Origin: Acidobacteriota bacterium
GTDB lineage: Bacteria; Acidobacteriota; Blastocatellia; Pyrinomonadales; Pyrinomonadaceae
Reading direction: 5' to 3'
Assembly (NCBI GenBank): GCA_016715115.1
Contig: JADKBM010000013.1
Coordinates: 124,001-188,000 of the forward strand
Length of the DNA: 64,000 nt
Shown: positions 16,730 to 26,310 of the stretch, piece by piece
Numbering within the stretch: position 1 is the first letter of the stretch
Layout of the letters: every line of letters starts with the position of its first letter
The notes under the pieces: generated by a model
What the model saw: the letters and a program-made list of their open reading frames with translations, nothing else
Told to the model about the DNA's origin: nothing
The model's database searches: none
Position numbers and translations under genes: made by a program

Positions 16730-18538
16730 ATGAAAAGAGTCGTTTTTGTATTTCTGTTGCTGGCGCTTTCGCTGCCGGTCTTCGCGCAAGGCAATCCGCA
16801 ATTGTTCGATCTATCGCAATACGGCGTGAAGATCGAGCCTGACCGGCGTTTGATCGTGGTCTCGCTTGCGCTCGAGGCATCGGGGCTCGAGTCGCCACTG
16901 ACCGAAAAGGGTTCGGAGTTTCGGCAGAAAATGCGTGCGGATATCGAGGGACTCAATCCGGAACTCGTCCAACGGATGAAGTTCTTCGTCGATCAGTACA
17001 GGAAGAGGCATCCGAAAGCGTCGTCATCGGAACTGATGGCGCCGTTCATTTCGATGTCCTACACGCTCGGACCCGTTCCGGATCTTGCGGAACCGACTCG
17101 TGCCACCGATCTGCCCGGCGATCTGCTTGAGGTGCTCGACTTTTCGCCTCTCGTGCGCCAATTCTACCGCAGCGTGATTCGCCGCGGGGATCAGAGTTAC
17201 ACGGTTTCGCAGAAGGTCGAAGAATATTACAAGGAATATCAGGCGACCGGAGACGCGATGCGTTCGTCAACGATCGAAATGGTCCGCGGACTGCTCGATT
17301 ATCTGCACACTCGCCCCGAGCTCGTTTACACGGAACAGATCAAGACCGAGATCCAGAAGGGAAAGAGCAAGACCGCCAAGCTTCAGAAGACCGAGATCCG
17401 AGAGCGGGAGCGTCGATTCTTCATCGTTCCGGACATTCTCGCGCAAGACGCGACGATCAACTTCCGAAACATCGGCGACGATTATTACGCGATCGTCCCG
17501 CCCGGAACGGAACTCGACGAATCGGAGGTGCGGCGCGCGTTTCTGCAGTTCGTGCTCGACCCGATCATTCTCAAGAACTCGCGCGACATACTGACGTTCA
17601 AGGAAGGAATCAAATCGTTGCTCGACGAGCGACGCAAGACGAATCCTGATATTTCACCCGACATCGTGCTTGCGGTTTCACGGTCGCTCGTCGCGGCGGT
17701 CGATGCCAAGCAGCCCGCGTATCAGAAATTTCAGTCCGAAACTGCCGAGGCGCGGCGCAACGTCGGAAAAAAGCCGGTCAGCGAAACGACCGACGCAAAG
17801 GGCCGCAAGGTAGTTCAATTGACCGACGAACTTTATCTGATCGACGGACGATTCGAGATGCCGCGGCTCGATGACGAGGTCGCGCTCCAGCTTTCCGAGG
17901 CGTATGAGAAGGGCGCCGTGCTGGCGTTCTACTTTGCCCAGCAACTCAAAGGACTCGAGGAATCGCAGTTCGATATCGCCGGTTCGCTGCGGGATATGAT
18001 CCTGAGCCTCGATACGACGAAGGAAGGGAATCGTCTCGCTGATACCGCCGACGCCCGCAAGCGCGCGCTTGCGTACCGCGAAGAACAACGCAAAACGGCG
18101 CTGACGCTGGTCGAAAATCCGTTGACCAAACGGCTCACGGAGATCGAACCGCTGATCAAGGCACAGAAGTACGGCGAAGCGGAGGCCGAACTCAGAAAGC
18201 TCCTCGAAGCGAATCCGAACGACCTTCGGATTCCGTATAACCTCGGCCGCGTCAAAAGCCTTTCGGCCGCGGCGATCACGGACATCGAGGAGCGCAACGT
18301 CCGGATTCTCGAGGCTAAGACCTATTTTGACAACATCTTGCGCGCCGCCCAGCTCCAGAAGGCCGATCCGGCGCTGATCTCGCTGACGTATGTGGCGCTT
18401 GCGCGATTGTACGAGTATTACGACCAGAATGAATACGCGGTCAAGATCTACGAGGCGGCGATCCAGCTCGGTGACGTCAAGGGCGGAGCGTATCAGGAAG
18501 CCGTTGCGGCCCGGGCGCGTCTGATGAAACAGCAGTAA
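16730..18538 (+). CDS. Secreted TPR protein of unknown function
   Basis: 602 aa from the ATG at 16730; a GTG 10 codons earlier is less likely because the signal core begins right after MKRVVFVFLLLALSLPVFAQG. There is no recognisable enzyme domain in residues 25-450, which are rich in charged helices (KVEEYYKEYQATG, RDILTFKEGIKSLLDERRK). The last 150 residues are TPR-like (AEAELRKLLEANPNDLRIPYNLGRV). It is predicted periplasmic or outer-membrane associated. The next gene starts inside its stop codon (TAATG), so the two are translationally coupled. The function cannot be inferred. Confidence 0.8.
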   Translation: MKRVVFVFLLLALSLPVFAQGNPQLFDLSQYGVKIEPDRRLIVVSLALEASGLESPLTEKGSEFRQKMRADIEGLNPELVQRMKFFVDQYRKRHPKASSSELMAPFISMSYTLGPVPDLAEPTRATDLPGDLLEVLDFSPLVRQFYRSVIRRGDQSYTVSQKVEEYYKEYQATGDAMRSSTIEMVRGLLDYLHTRPELVYTEQIKTEIQKGKSKTAKLQKTEIRERERRFFIVPDILAQDATINFRNIGDDYYAIVPPGTELDESEVRRAFLQFVLDPIILKNSRDILTFKEGIKSLLDERRKTNPDISPDIVLAVSRSLVAAVDAKQPAYQKFQSETAEARRNVGKKPVSETTDAKGRKVVQLTDELYLIDGRFEMPRLDDEVALQLSEAYEKGAVLAFYFAQQLKGLEESQFDIAGSLRDMILSLDTTKEGNRLADTADARKRALAYREEQRKTALTLVENPLTKRLTEIEPLIKAQKYGEAEAELRKLLEANPNDLRIPYNLGRVKSLSAAAITDIEERNVRILEAKTYFDNILRAAQLQKADPALISLTYVALARLYEYYDQNEYAVKIYEAAIQLGDVKGGAYQEAVAARARLMKQQ

Positions 18539-19215
18539 TGTTCAGAAAGGCCATAACTCTTGCGTTGTTTGCGTTTTTGGCCGTTGTTCCGGCGGCAGCC
18601 CAACGACGGAAGACGCCCGTCAAGCCGGTCGCAAAGGCGCCCGTTCGGACAGTAGCCGCAGAAATCTCGGATGCCGGCTGGAAAGCGCTCGCCGAAGATC
18701 TGCAGTCCGAGAACTGGTCAAAAGCGTCCGCGACCGCTGCCGTTCATCTCAATGCTCTCAAGGCAGAAAACGACAAGAAACAACTCGCGCAGCTTCGTTA
18801 TCTCAGGCTCTTCGCGCTGGCCGGCGTAATTCTCGAATCCAACGAAAAGGGAAACGCCGCGGAAGCCGAAAAGACCTGGCTCGAACTCGACCGCGCCGTG
18901 GCTTCGTTCATCGGAAAGGAGATCGTTCTGCCGCCGAGAGAATTCGCCGCGGACTGCACCGGTAAACTCAATTATATCTGCCGGGTCAGGAACACTCCGA
19001 CGGCGCTCAGGACGACCGCGACAAACAAGTCGGGAGACGGCATTCATTCGTTCGATTACATCCGTTTTGATATGGCGGTCGAGGATCTGAAGGCTGACAA
19101 TTCGAAAATCTTCCTCGGCGGAGTTCTTGAAAAAGCGGAATACAATGACGATCCTGCAAAGCCTTGGGTTTTGCGTCTGTTCTTCAAGAAGGGATTCGTT
19201 TTTGAACTCAAATGA
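18538..19215 (+). CDS. Secreted protein of unknown function
   Basis: 225 aa. A signal peptide (MFRKAITLALFAFLAVVPAAAQ) is followed by a basic Pro/Lys linker and a helical domain (about 45-125), then a possible beta region carrying two Cys (FAADCTGKLNYICRV) that could form a disulfide. The start codon overlaps the stop of the TPR gene by one base, so the products probably act together at the envelope. I recognise no family. It is convergent with the O-antigen ligase-like gene, with only 2 bp between stops. Confidence 0.75.
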   Translation: MFRKAITLALFAFLAVVPAAAQRRKTPVKPVAKAPVRTVAAEISDAGWKALAEDLQSENWSKASATAAVHLNALKAENDKKQLAQLRYLRLFALAGVILESNEKGNAAEAEKTWLELDRAVASFIGKEIVLPPREFAADCTGKLNYICRVRNTPTALRTTATNKSGDGIHSFDYIRFDMAVEDLKADNSKIFLGGVLEKAEYNDDPAKPWVLRLFFKKGFVFELK

Positions 19216-19217
19216 CG

Positions 19218-20624
19218 TCAGCGGTGGCGCGAGCGGTGACGCCTCGGAAATCGCACCGCGGTCGTCGCAAGGACGACGAGGAGCAGAAAGAAGTATGCAT
19301 TCGCCGGCGTTCTGAGTGGAAAGTCGAAGAAGCTATGGACGAGCATTCCGGCGCATCCGGCCAGGGCTCCGACGGCGATACTCCGCCGATGCGGATCGGC
19401 GGCTCCGTTGATCATCGCGAGACTCTTTCGGAATAAAAGTAAAACAAAGGTTGCGACGCAAGCGAAACCGGCGATTCCGGCGTCGGCTAGAATCTGCAGA
19501 TAGTCGTTGTGCGCCTGTTCGACGCGGAACGTTCCGTTCCAACTGTCATAGTTCGGAAACACTGTCGCAAAGCCGTCGAGTCCGGCGCCGAGGATCGGGT
19601 GATCCTTGAAGATCTGCATCGCCACCGACCAGAAGTGGAGTCTCCCGCTGCTGAAATCCGCTTGGTTCGTGATTCCGACGCCGCGCATCAGCGATGCGTC
19701 GCCGCCGAGAAAGACGACCATTGCAACGAGCAAGACCGCGAATCCGACGCCGAAGCCGACGAGCGCGACCTTCCGCGGTATGCGACTCGGAGCCTCTGAT
19801 TCCTCGGCGTCCGGTCGGCGCACGTATCCGAGAAACGCCGCGATTATCGCGACGATGAGCATACTCAAGAGTCCGCCGCGCGAACCCGTGAGCGCGACGG
19901 CGCTCGCCATCAGAACCGCCCCGATGACGAGTAGAAGCCGTTTGTCCTTCTTGAGCGCGCCTCCGAAGAGGAGTCCGAGGGTCAATCCGATCGACATCTC
20001 CATCAACGCCGCGAAATGATGCTGATTGACAAACGTTCCGAATGGTATCGCCTGCGGCGTCGGTCGCCAGCCGTAAATCCCTTGCGGATTGGCCAGCCAC
20101 TGGAGAATTCCAAAGAACGCCAGCAGCGAAGCGAAGATCACGAACCCGATCGAAAGGCGTTTGATGCGCCGCGAGTTGTCGAAGAAAACAAAGGCGGTCG
20201 CGAAAAAGACGAGTTGGGCGATCAGTTGGATGACGGCGACGCGCGTCGCGTACGGATTTGCCGACAATGACGAAACCGCCGGGATCGAAAGCGACGGCGC
20301 GTTCGCCGCGCGGAGCGGAAGCAACTGGATCAGCCCGACGGCGACGAGCGCGGCAAACGGGACCTGCAGCAGGTTCGTGTCGATCCGAAACTCGCGTTTG
20401 AACAGGCTGTCGGCGATCCAGAACAACACCAACAACCCGGTCAGAAGGGAAATGAAGCCGAACGCCCAGGTTTCGACCGCGCCGTAGGCGAGCGTCGCAG
20501 AGATCGGGATCAAATAAAGAAGGAAAATGGCCGCGCTCCTGAGCCGCGATGATTCTTGATGTTCATTCAGCGGTTCGGCCGGCGCGTCGCCCGGAGTTTC
20601 GATTTCGCGACTTTCGTTGGTCAT
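19218..20624 (-). CDS. O-antigen ligase-like (WaaL/Wzy) polytopic membrane protein
   Basis: 468 aa from the ATG at 20624, which overlaps the upstream stop by 4 bp (ATGA). About 11 to 12 hydrophobic segments are seen. The Wzy_C region contains LTGSRGG, a long periplasmic loop with SSGRLHFWSVAMQIFKDHP and GAGLDGF, then VEQAHNDYLQILADAG. The last matches the H(N)xxL signature of O-antigen ligases/polymerases. It would transfer or polymerise undecaprenyl-linked glycan in the periplasm. It ends a polysaccharide operon that includes the WecA-CapD fusion upstream. Confidence 0.88.
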   Translation of the reverse strand: MTNESREIETPGDAPAEPLNEHQESSRLRSAAIFLLYLIPISATLAYGAVETWAFGFISLLTGLLVLFWIADSLFKREFRIDTNLLQVPFAALVAVGLIQLLPLRAANAPSLSIPAVSSLSANPYATRVAVIQLIAQLVFFATAFVFFDNSRRIKRLSIGFVIFASLLAFFGILQWLANPQGIYGWRPTPQAIPFGTFVNQHHFAALMEMSIGLTLGLLFGGALKKDKRLLLVIGAVLMASAVALTGSRGGLLSMLIVAIIAAFLGYVRRPDAEESEAPSRIPRKVALVGFGVGFAVLLVAMVVFLGGDASLMRGVGITNQADFSSGRLHFWSVAMQIFKDHPILGAGLDGFATVFPNYDSWNGTFRVEQAHNDYLQILADAGIAGFACVATFVLLLFRKSLAMINGAADPHRRSIAVGALAGCAGMLVHSFFDFPLRTPANAYFFLLLVVLATTAVRFPRRHRSRHR

Positions 20625-21895
20625 TTTGAGTCGTTCCGTTTTGAAGCTTCGGCTACCTGAAGTCCGTCGAACCAGATCTTGCCGGTAATCGGGCATATTG
20701 ACGAAGCGCAGTTTCCGCGTTTCAGGCTTATGACGACGGCGTCGGTATCCGCCGGAGCCTTGAAAGCCACCGAGAACTCCTTCCATTCCGCGCGTGCGTC
20801 GATCTGGGCAGTTTCCGCAATCGGCGCCCCGTTAGCGGCGTTTGAAACGGTCCATTTGAGGGTCGTGGCCGCCTTTGCGTCCGAGCGGTAGAAACCGCGA
20901 AGGACGTAGCCGCGCCCGGGTTCGGTCGCCACCGTCTGGGTAACGCCGCGAAAGCCGGTGCCGTCCGAGCTGTTGAAAACGAGAATAAGACTTAGGTTTC
21001 CATCGTGTTTTTGCGAGGAATCGACCGCGATCTGCGGTTCGGCGCCGTCGGCGATCTGCCATTCGAAAACCGTTGGAGACTGAAGCGTGAACGGGATCTC
21101 GAAATCTCCGTTGAAAAGCGTGCCCGTCGTGAAGCGCCGGTTGCTCATTCCAACCGCATCGCGAAAACGCTTTGCGGCGAGCATCTCACGATAGATCTCG
21201 TCGCCGTTGGCCTTCAGATCATTCTGGCGGTCGCTTTCGGGCAATGAGTTCCACACCTCGACTGCTTCTTCGAATCTCTTCTGGCGCGCCAGATACGCCG
21301 CCAGCGACGCTCGCAAATTGCGCGATTCACCGGCAAGTTCACGGATCCTCGCGTAATCGCCATCGAAAACCTGCCACGCGTTCGTGATCGCCGGATTCGA
21401 GTATTGCGGGTCCGCGTCGGACGCTCGACGGATCAACCCGAAGGCCTCTGAGTTCTTTTCCTGCCGCAACAGAAAGTTGCCGAGCGCCCAGGCGACACGG
21501 GCGTAATTCGGCGCCAGTTCCTGCGCCCGTCGGAGCGCGGTCTCGGCGCCGGCATCGTCGCCCGACCGCGCCCGCGCCCGGCCGAGTTCGAGCCAGAGAT
21601 TGAAGTCCGCCGGCGAAAGTGCGACGGCGCGTTCAAACTCGCTCAACGAACGCGGCAGATCTTCGGGAAAGAAGGTTTTTTCGAGCAACACGGCGTGCGC
21701 GAAATGCGTTTGAGGATCGGAAGGTCCCAGCAGGACCGAAATCTCGGCGATCTCTTTGTAGACCGAGCGGGTCGCGATCGTGTTGGCGAAGAACCAACGG
21801 GCGCAAAAAAAGACGGCGATGACCGTCACGACGGCCGCGGCGATCAGAGCGCTGCGCGCGGCCGGGTTCTTGAGCTGGAATGTTTTTGCGGCCAT
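20621..21895 (-). CDS. TPR protein with C-terminal carbohydrate-binding-like domain
   Basis: 424 aa from the ATG at 21895, 8 bp after the preceding stop. One N-terminal transmembrane helix (ARSALIAAAVVTVIAVFFCARWF) anchors a periplasmic part. Residues about 60-240 are TPRs (FNLWLELGRARARSGDDAGAE). Residues about 265-410 form a jelly-roll-like domain (NGDFEIPFTLQSPTVFEWQI, AEWKEFSVAFKAP), as in CBM4/9-type modules. Two Cys near the end may pair (GNCASSICPITG). It is likely a polysaccharide assembly or length-control accessory, given that it overlaps the ligase-like gene. Confidence 0.75.
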   Translation of the reverse strand: MAAKTFQLKNPAARSALIAAAVVTVIAVFFCARWFFANTIATRSVYKEIAEISVLLGPSDPQTHFAHAVLLEKTFFPEDLPRSLSEFERAVALSPADFNLWLELGRARARSGDDAGAETALRRAQELAPNYARVAWALGNFLLRQEKNSEAFGLIRRASDADPQYSNPAITNAWQVFDGDYARIRELAGESRNLRASLAAYLARQKRFEEAVEVWNSLPESDRQNDLKANGDEIYREMLAAKRFRDAVGMSNRRFTTGTLFNGDFEIPFTLQSPTVFEWQIADGAEPQIAVDSSQKHDGNLSLILVFNSSDGTGFRGVTQTVATEPGRGYVLRGFYRSDAKAATTLKWTVSNAANGAPIAETAQIDARAEWKEFSVAFKAPADTDAVVISLKRGNCASSICPITGKIWFDGLQVAEASKRNDSK

Positions 21896-21903
21896 TTTGA
21901 AGA

Positions 21904-23709
21904 TTAATCGAAGTCGAGCGGCTCGATCCTGATCATCGCTCGGTTGAGCGCGACGTTCGCCTCCTGACAGATTGCACGGACTTCGCGGATGCGCTCCGGC
22001 GACAGTGCCCGGAACGACACCAGAATCTCCTGAATGTCGTTCTCCCGGCAAATTTGATCGAGCGATTCATAGCCCCCGTATACCTTCAAGCCGTTGATGA
22101 TCTTGCCTTTTTTGAGCGGATCGTCATCGAGGAATCCGACCGGTCTATATTCCCATTCGCGGTTGTTTTGAAGCTCGCGGAGAATCATCTCTCCGCCATC
22201 GCCCGCGCCGTAGATCAGGACGTTGCGCCCGTCTTCCGAGAACGGCATCGGCAGCATTTGTCTGAACAGCCTGAACGCGATGCGCGAACCCGCAAGCGCA
22301 AAGAACATCACCAACGCGTCGACAACGAACACGGCGCGGGAAAAATTCTCGAAACGAAAAATCAACAGAATCAGCAAAATACTGAGGATCGAACCATAAA
22401 TATTTCCGCGGAAGAAAGTGAAGAAGTCGCGAAGCCCCGTGTAGCGCCAAAGTCCGCGATAAACTCCGACCGCGAGAAACGCGAAAAGCTTGAGCGAGAT
22501 CAGAATCGGAAGCGTTTTGACGAACAAGTCCCAGTTTCCGCCTTCTTCCAACTGGCCGAAAAGCAGCACGTATGAGACGTAATACGAAAGCGTGATCAAG
22601 ATCGCGTCAAGAAGGATCTCGAATATACGCCGTTTGTGCGATATATTGAGCAAGAATCCGAACGCCGCGCCGGTTTGAAGCGCCAGTTCTTCGTCCTGCT
22701 CTTCGTAAACTTTGACCTTGGCGAGATAGACGCCGACGATCGTCAACACGATCGTGAATGCGGCGATCAGCGCGATGCTTTGCGTCGTTTGAAGTTCGCG
22801 CACCGCCAAAGCGATCGCGCCGGCGACGATCGCGAACCCGTAGAGCATCAGGACCGCCGAACGCTCGGAGAGACCAAGCGCGACAAGCCGGTGCGAGGTG
22901 TGATCGCGTCCGCCCTGCGAGGCCTTTCGTCCCCAGAGCTTGCGCAGAATGGTGACGAACGTCGTGTCAAAGATCGGTACGAAAAGGATCAGCGCCGGCA
23001 CCGCCAGGATCGTCAGGACGCCGCGTGACCGCCCTCCGACCTGGTTCATCAACACTGAACTCGCGAGCAGAAAGCCGACGAACATCGATCCGCAGTCGCC
23101 CATAAAGATCGACGCCGGGTTGAAGTTGAAAGCCAGAAAACCGATCAGCGCACCGATGAAGACGGCAACCAGCAGCAATTCGTCGAGTTGGCCGCCGGCG
23201 CTGAACCCGAGCGCGAGCGAGAACGCCGCGATCGCCGAGATCCCGGCCGCAAGGCCGTCCATATTATCGAGCAGGTTGATGGCGTTCGTGATGCCGATGA
23301 CCCAGATGACGGTGATCCAGATGTCGACGATCTCGTAGCCGGTCCACGGCAAACGCAGCCCGAAACCGACCAATATCGCGGTTCCGATGACCTGTCCGAA
23401 TAGCTTCTGATAGGGCTTGATGTTGAGCAGATCATCCAGCAGACCGACAAGAAACAGCAGCGAACTGGCCCCGACGATAACCAGCGACTCGCGCGTATGC
23501 GGGACAAAGAACGCGTAAATTATAATGGTCGTCAAAAAGATCGCCACGCCGCCCATCATCGCGGTCGGCTTTTTGTGCCAACGGTCGGCTTTCGGTTTCG
23601 CGACGAATCCGTAACGCCGCGCGAGTTCGCGGACGGCGAAGGTCGTGCCGACGGAAAGCGCGAAGCTAATGGCACCGACAAGGAACGGATAGAGAGATGA
23701 ATCGAACAT
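21904..23709 (-). CDS. Fused WecA/MraY-type glycosyl-1-phosphate transferase and CapD-like N-terminal half
   Basis: 601 aa. Residues 1-330 are a WecA/MraY polytopic enzyme: LLDDLLNIKP (Asp92/93), NAINLLDNMDG (142-152), FMGDCGSMF and HTSHRL. It would load a sugar-1-phosphate on undecaprenyl phosphate. Residues about 350-480 are four further helices and residues about 497-601 a Rossmann domain (IYGAGDGGEMILREL). This is the membrane plus CoA-binding-like half of WbpM/CapD dehydratases, but the catalytic SDR half (TGxxGxxG and YxxxK) is missing. The fusion ties initiation of lipid-linked glycan to a nucleotide-binding module. It starts the operon that continues with the TPR and ligase genes. Confidence 0.88.
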   Translation of the reverse strand: MFDSSLYPFLVGAISFALSVGTTFAVRELARRYGFVAKPKADRWHKKPTAMMGGVAIFLTTIIIYAFFVPHTRESLVIVGASSLLFLVGLLDDLLNIKPYQKLFGQVIGTAILVGFGLRLPWTGYEIVDIWITVIWVIGITNAINLLDNMDGLAAGISAIAAFSLALGFSAGGQLDELLLVAVFIGALIGFLAFNFNPASIFMGDCGSMFVGFLLASSVLMNQVGGRSRGVLTILAVPALILFVPIFDTTFVTILRKLWGRKASQGGRDHTSHRLVALGLSERSAVLMLYGFAIVAGAIALAVRELQTTQSIALIAAFTIVLTIVGVYLAKVKVYEEQDEELALQTGAAFGFLLNISHKRRIFEILLDAILITLSYYVSYVLLFGQLEEGGNWDLFVKTLPILISLKLFAFLAVGVYRGLWRYTGLRDFFTFFRGNIYGSILSILLILLIFRFENFSRAVFVVDALVMFFALAGSRIAFRLFRQMLPMPFSEDGRNVLIYGAGDGGEMILRELQNNREWEYRPVGFLDDDPLKKGKIINGLKVYGGYESLDQICRENDIQEILVSFRALSPERIREVRAICQEANVALNRAMIRIEPLDFD

Positions 23710-23775
23710 TAGGGTTCAACTAAATCCGGATACGAGGAAATCTTCAGACTATTACAAAACAATAACCTATCAAAA

Positions 23776-24984
23776 TCAAGCAGTTCGTCGTTCGCCGGCA
23801 GTTAATTCCCGGTAAAGTTCGCGAATGTCCGAGACCAGCCGCTCGCGCGAGTAATTTTCCTCGACAAATCGTTTTCCGCGGGCTCCGGTCTCGATTTGCA
23901 GCTTGATGTTCCCGGCCAAATACTCAAGTCCTGCGACGAAACCGTCAACGTCGCCCGATTTGACCGTGACGCCGCGTTCACAAACGGCGAAATCCGTGAA
24001 CTGCCCGACCAATTTCCCGGCGAGATCGCCGACGCCGCCGACCTCGGTCGAGATGAAAGGCTTGCCGTTTGCCATTGCCTCGATCAGCGTCAGCGGCGTG
24101 CCTTCGTTCAGCGAACAAAGGGCGACGAGATCGAGCCCGGCGTAGAACGTGCCGCTGTCGTTGCGGTTCCCGAGAAACGTCACCGTCGATCCGATGCCGA
24201 GTTCGCGAGTTAATTCTTCGAGTTCGGAACGCAAATGGCCGTCGCCGATGATCACGAAACGCAGACGTTTGTCGGGGCTTACCTTGGCCGCCGCGGCAAG
24301 CAACATCGGGATATTCTTGATCCCGGTCAGTCGCCCGACGAATCCGACGAGGATCTCGTCGTCGGCAGCGCCGATCTCTTGACGCAATAAATCTAGTTTG
24401 GATTCGGCCGCTGAAAACTGTGTAAGTTCGATTCCGAGCGGGATGACGGCGAATTGTTCGGCGCGTCCGACGCCGAAATCCTCGCAGATCTCGGCTCGCT
24501 GGCGTTCGCTGATGACGACGATCCGGTCCGTCGCGACGCGCGCGAGAACTCTCTCGATCAACAGAAAAACCGACGTTTTCAGTTTTCCGTAATAGCTGTG
24601 AAACACGTGCCCGTGAAAGGTATGGACGATCTTGACGTCCTTCCACAGAAGCCAGCGATAAAGAAATCCGGCGACTCGCCCGACGGATCCGGCTTTGGCG
24701 GTATGGGTGTGGATGATGTCGGGTTTCTCGCGCCGTAACCGCGCAAAGACCTTCCAAAGAGAAACGACGTCTTTGGGCGACAATTCACGGCTCATTTCAG
24801 GAATGTAAACCGGATCGACGGAGTTTTCGGCGGCGAAATAGCTCATATCCTCTTCGCCTTCGGGAACCGTTCCGGTGAGCAGGACCGAACGAAACTCCTC
24901 GTCGTCAAGTGCCTTTGTCAGCCAAATGACGTGGCGCGCCGGCCCTCCGACGTTGAGACGCGCGATGATACGAACCACTTTCAT
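23776..24984 (-). CDS. GT4-family glycosyltransferase
   Basis: 402 aa, GT-B fold. The N-terminal domain begins RIIARLNVGGPARHV with the Gly-rich donor loop and carries HTHTAKAGSVGR. The C-terminal domain has GFVGRLTGIKN, VIIGDGHLRSEL and the E-x7-E motif NEGTPLTLIEAMANG. This is a retaining glycosyltransferase that acts in the cytoplasm on a nucleotide sugar. It lies 67 bp upstream of the WecA-CapD fusion on the same strand and probably belongs to the same polysaccharide pathway. The next upstream gene (RmlC-like) is separated by a long repeat array. Confidence 0.92.
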   Translation of the reverse strand: MKVVRIIARLNVGGPARHVIWLTKALDDEEFRSVLLTGTVPEGEEDMSYFAAENSVDPVYIPEMSRELSPKDVVSLWKVFARLRREKPDIIHTHTAKAGSVGRVAGFLYRWLLWKDVKIVHTFHGHVFHSYYGKLKTSVFLLIERVLARVATDRIVVISERQRAEICEDFGVGRAEQFAVIPLGIELTQFSAAESKLDLLRQEIGAADDEILVGFVGRLTGIKNIPMLLAAAAKVSPDKRLRFVIIGDGHLRSELEELTRELGIGSTVTFLGNRNDSGTFYAGLDLVALCSLNEGTPLTLIEAMANGKPFISTEVGGVGDLAGKLVGQFTDFAVCERGVTVKSGDVDGFVAGLEYLAGNIKLQIETGARGKRFVEENYSRERLVSDIRELYRELTAGERRTA

Positions 24985-25010
24985 TTATGCAAGATTAAGA
25001 TTCCAGATTC

Positions 25011-25341
25011 CATTGTGAGATTCGACATTCCAAATTCCAAATTCCAAATTCCAAATTCCAAATATTCCAAATCCCAAATCCAAAGATCCCAAATATCCCA
25101 AATCCCAAATCCAAAGATCCCAAAATCCCAAATCCCAAATATCCCAAATCCCAAATATCCCAAATCCCAAATCCAAAGATCCCAAATCCCAAATCCCAAA
25201 TCCCAAATCCCAAATCCCAAATCCCAAATCCCAAATCCAAAGATCCCAAATCCCAAATCCAAAGATCCCAAATCCCAAATCCCAAATCCCAAATATCCCA
25301 AATCCCAAATCCAAAGATCCCAAATCCCAAATCCCAAAATC
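25011..25341. repeat. Heptamer array (CCAAATC / CCAAATA / CAAAGAT units)
   Basis: Around 330 bp of AAATCCC-type 7-bp units are interspersed with ATCCAAAG and AATATCCC variants, starting as ATTCCAA units at about 25027. The array has only one orientation here. It separates the GT4 gene from the RmlC-like gene, both on the minus strand. A more diverged tail with similar words runs to about 25520. Confidence 0.95.
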
Positions 25342-25522
25342 GATTGGCCGACTGGCCGTTCGCGAATCCGGCTCTCACCGGACCGGCAAACGGCCGACGC
25401 TTGTGCGGGAAAAGCGTTGTCGGCCAAAACGGATGTTCGATTCTAGAATCCGAACCTCCCGGATAATCGGAACAAGCCCGGCGCTTCGATCCGAAATCCG
25501 AAATCCCGATTCACAAATCGAA

Positions 25523-26029
25523 CTAAACCGCCATCGTGAAAATCGTATCGGGATCGTCCTCGTGACGGATCTCGTCGATCGGTTCCTTCTTCCCTTCGCC
25601 CATATAAAGCTGGTTCGGGCAGTTGATGACGACGCCCTTTTCGGTTCGGCTGATGTTCTTGTAAGCGTGCACGACGCCCTTCGGCACAATGACGGCGGTC
25701 GGATTGTCGGCCCCGACAAACAGCGTCATCACAAATCGAAATGTCGAAGACTCCTCGCGATTGTCCCACATTCGCAGCATAAAATTCCCGGAACCGATAA
25801 AGCAGAAAAGATCGGCTTGATCGACGTGCTCGTGCGGGCCGCGTTGAATCCCCGGTTCGGTCACCGAAATGTACGCCATCGTCGGATAAAACTCCTCGGC
25901 GAGCTCGTCGTGCCGAAAAAGCTCTGCAAGCCAGCCGCGGTCGTCGACGAACTTGCGCAACGGATAAACGACGACGTCGTTAATCTTCCCTTTGATAAAA
26001 TCTGATCGTTCGAGTTCTGTCTGTGTCAT
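25523..26029 (-). CDS. RmlC-like cupin sugar epimerase
   Basis: 168 aa from the ATG at 26029. VVVYPLRKFVDDRGWLAELFR resembles the N-terminal strand pair of dTDP-4-dehydrorhamnose 3,5-epimerases. PGIQRGPHEHVDQADLFCFIGSG carries the cupin His residues, and FVGADNPTAVIVPKGVVHAY completes the jelly roll. The classical RmlC catalytic His/Tyr pair cannot be assigned surely, so it may be a related isomerase or WxcM-like enzyme. Proximity to the polysaccharide genes supports a role in nucleotide-sugar synthesis. No rfbA/B/D genes are in the window. Confidence 0.78.
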   Translation of the reverse strand: MTQTELERSDFIKGKINDVVVYPLRKFVDDRGWLAELFRHDELAEEFYPTMAYISVTEPGIQRGPHEHVDQADLFCFIGSGNFMLRMWDNREESSTFRFVMTLFVGADNPTAVIVPKGVVHAYKNISRTEKGVVINCPNQLYMGEGKKEPIDEIRHEDDPDTIFTMAV

Positions 26030-26310
26030 TTTGGTCAGTCGATTGAATTCAATTATCAAACTCCCACAATTGCACGATTTTTGCAAAAGGGTCCTTTTCG
26101 AACGGCCGATTCAGGCTCAGGAAAATCGTATGATTTGAAACCGCAAAGTGACGCAAAGCGATCGAAAGAGAAGAGATTACTTCGCGTTGACCCCTGCAAT
26201 TTCGCGAAAATGAATGGTACCGAATCAAGCGCCGGCGAGCATTCGGCGCGAGCGCGTTCCGTTATCTTGTCAACTTTCTGTTCGGCGGATTATCTGTTAA
26301 ATTGCAGTTG

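Noticed and set aside
18538..18540. Overlap of TAA and ATG as a sign of sequencing error
   Set aside because: TAATG coupling is normal, and both proteins have good starts and signal peptides.
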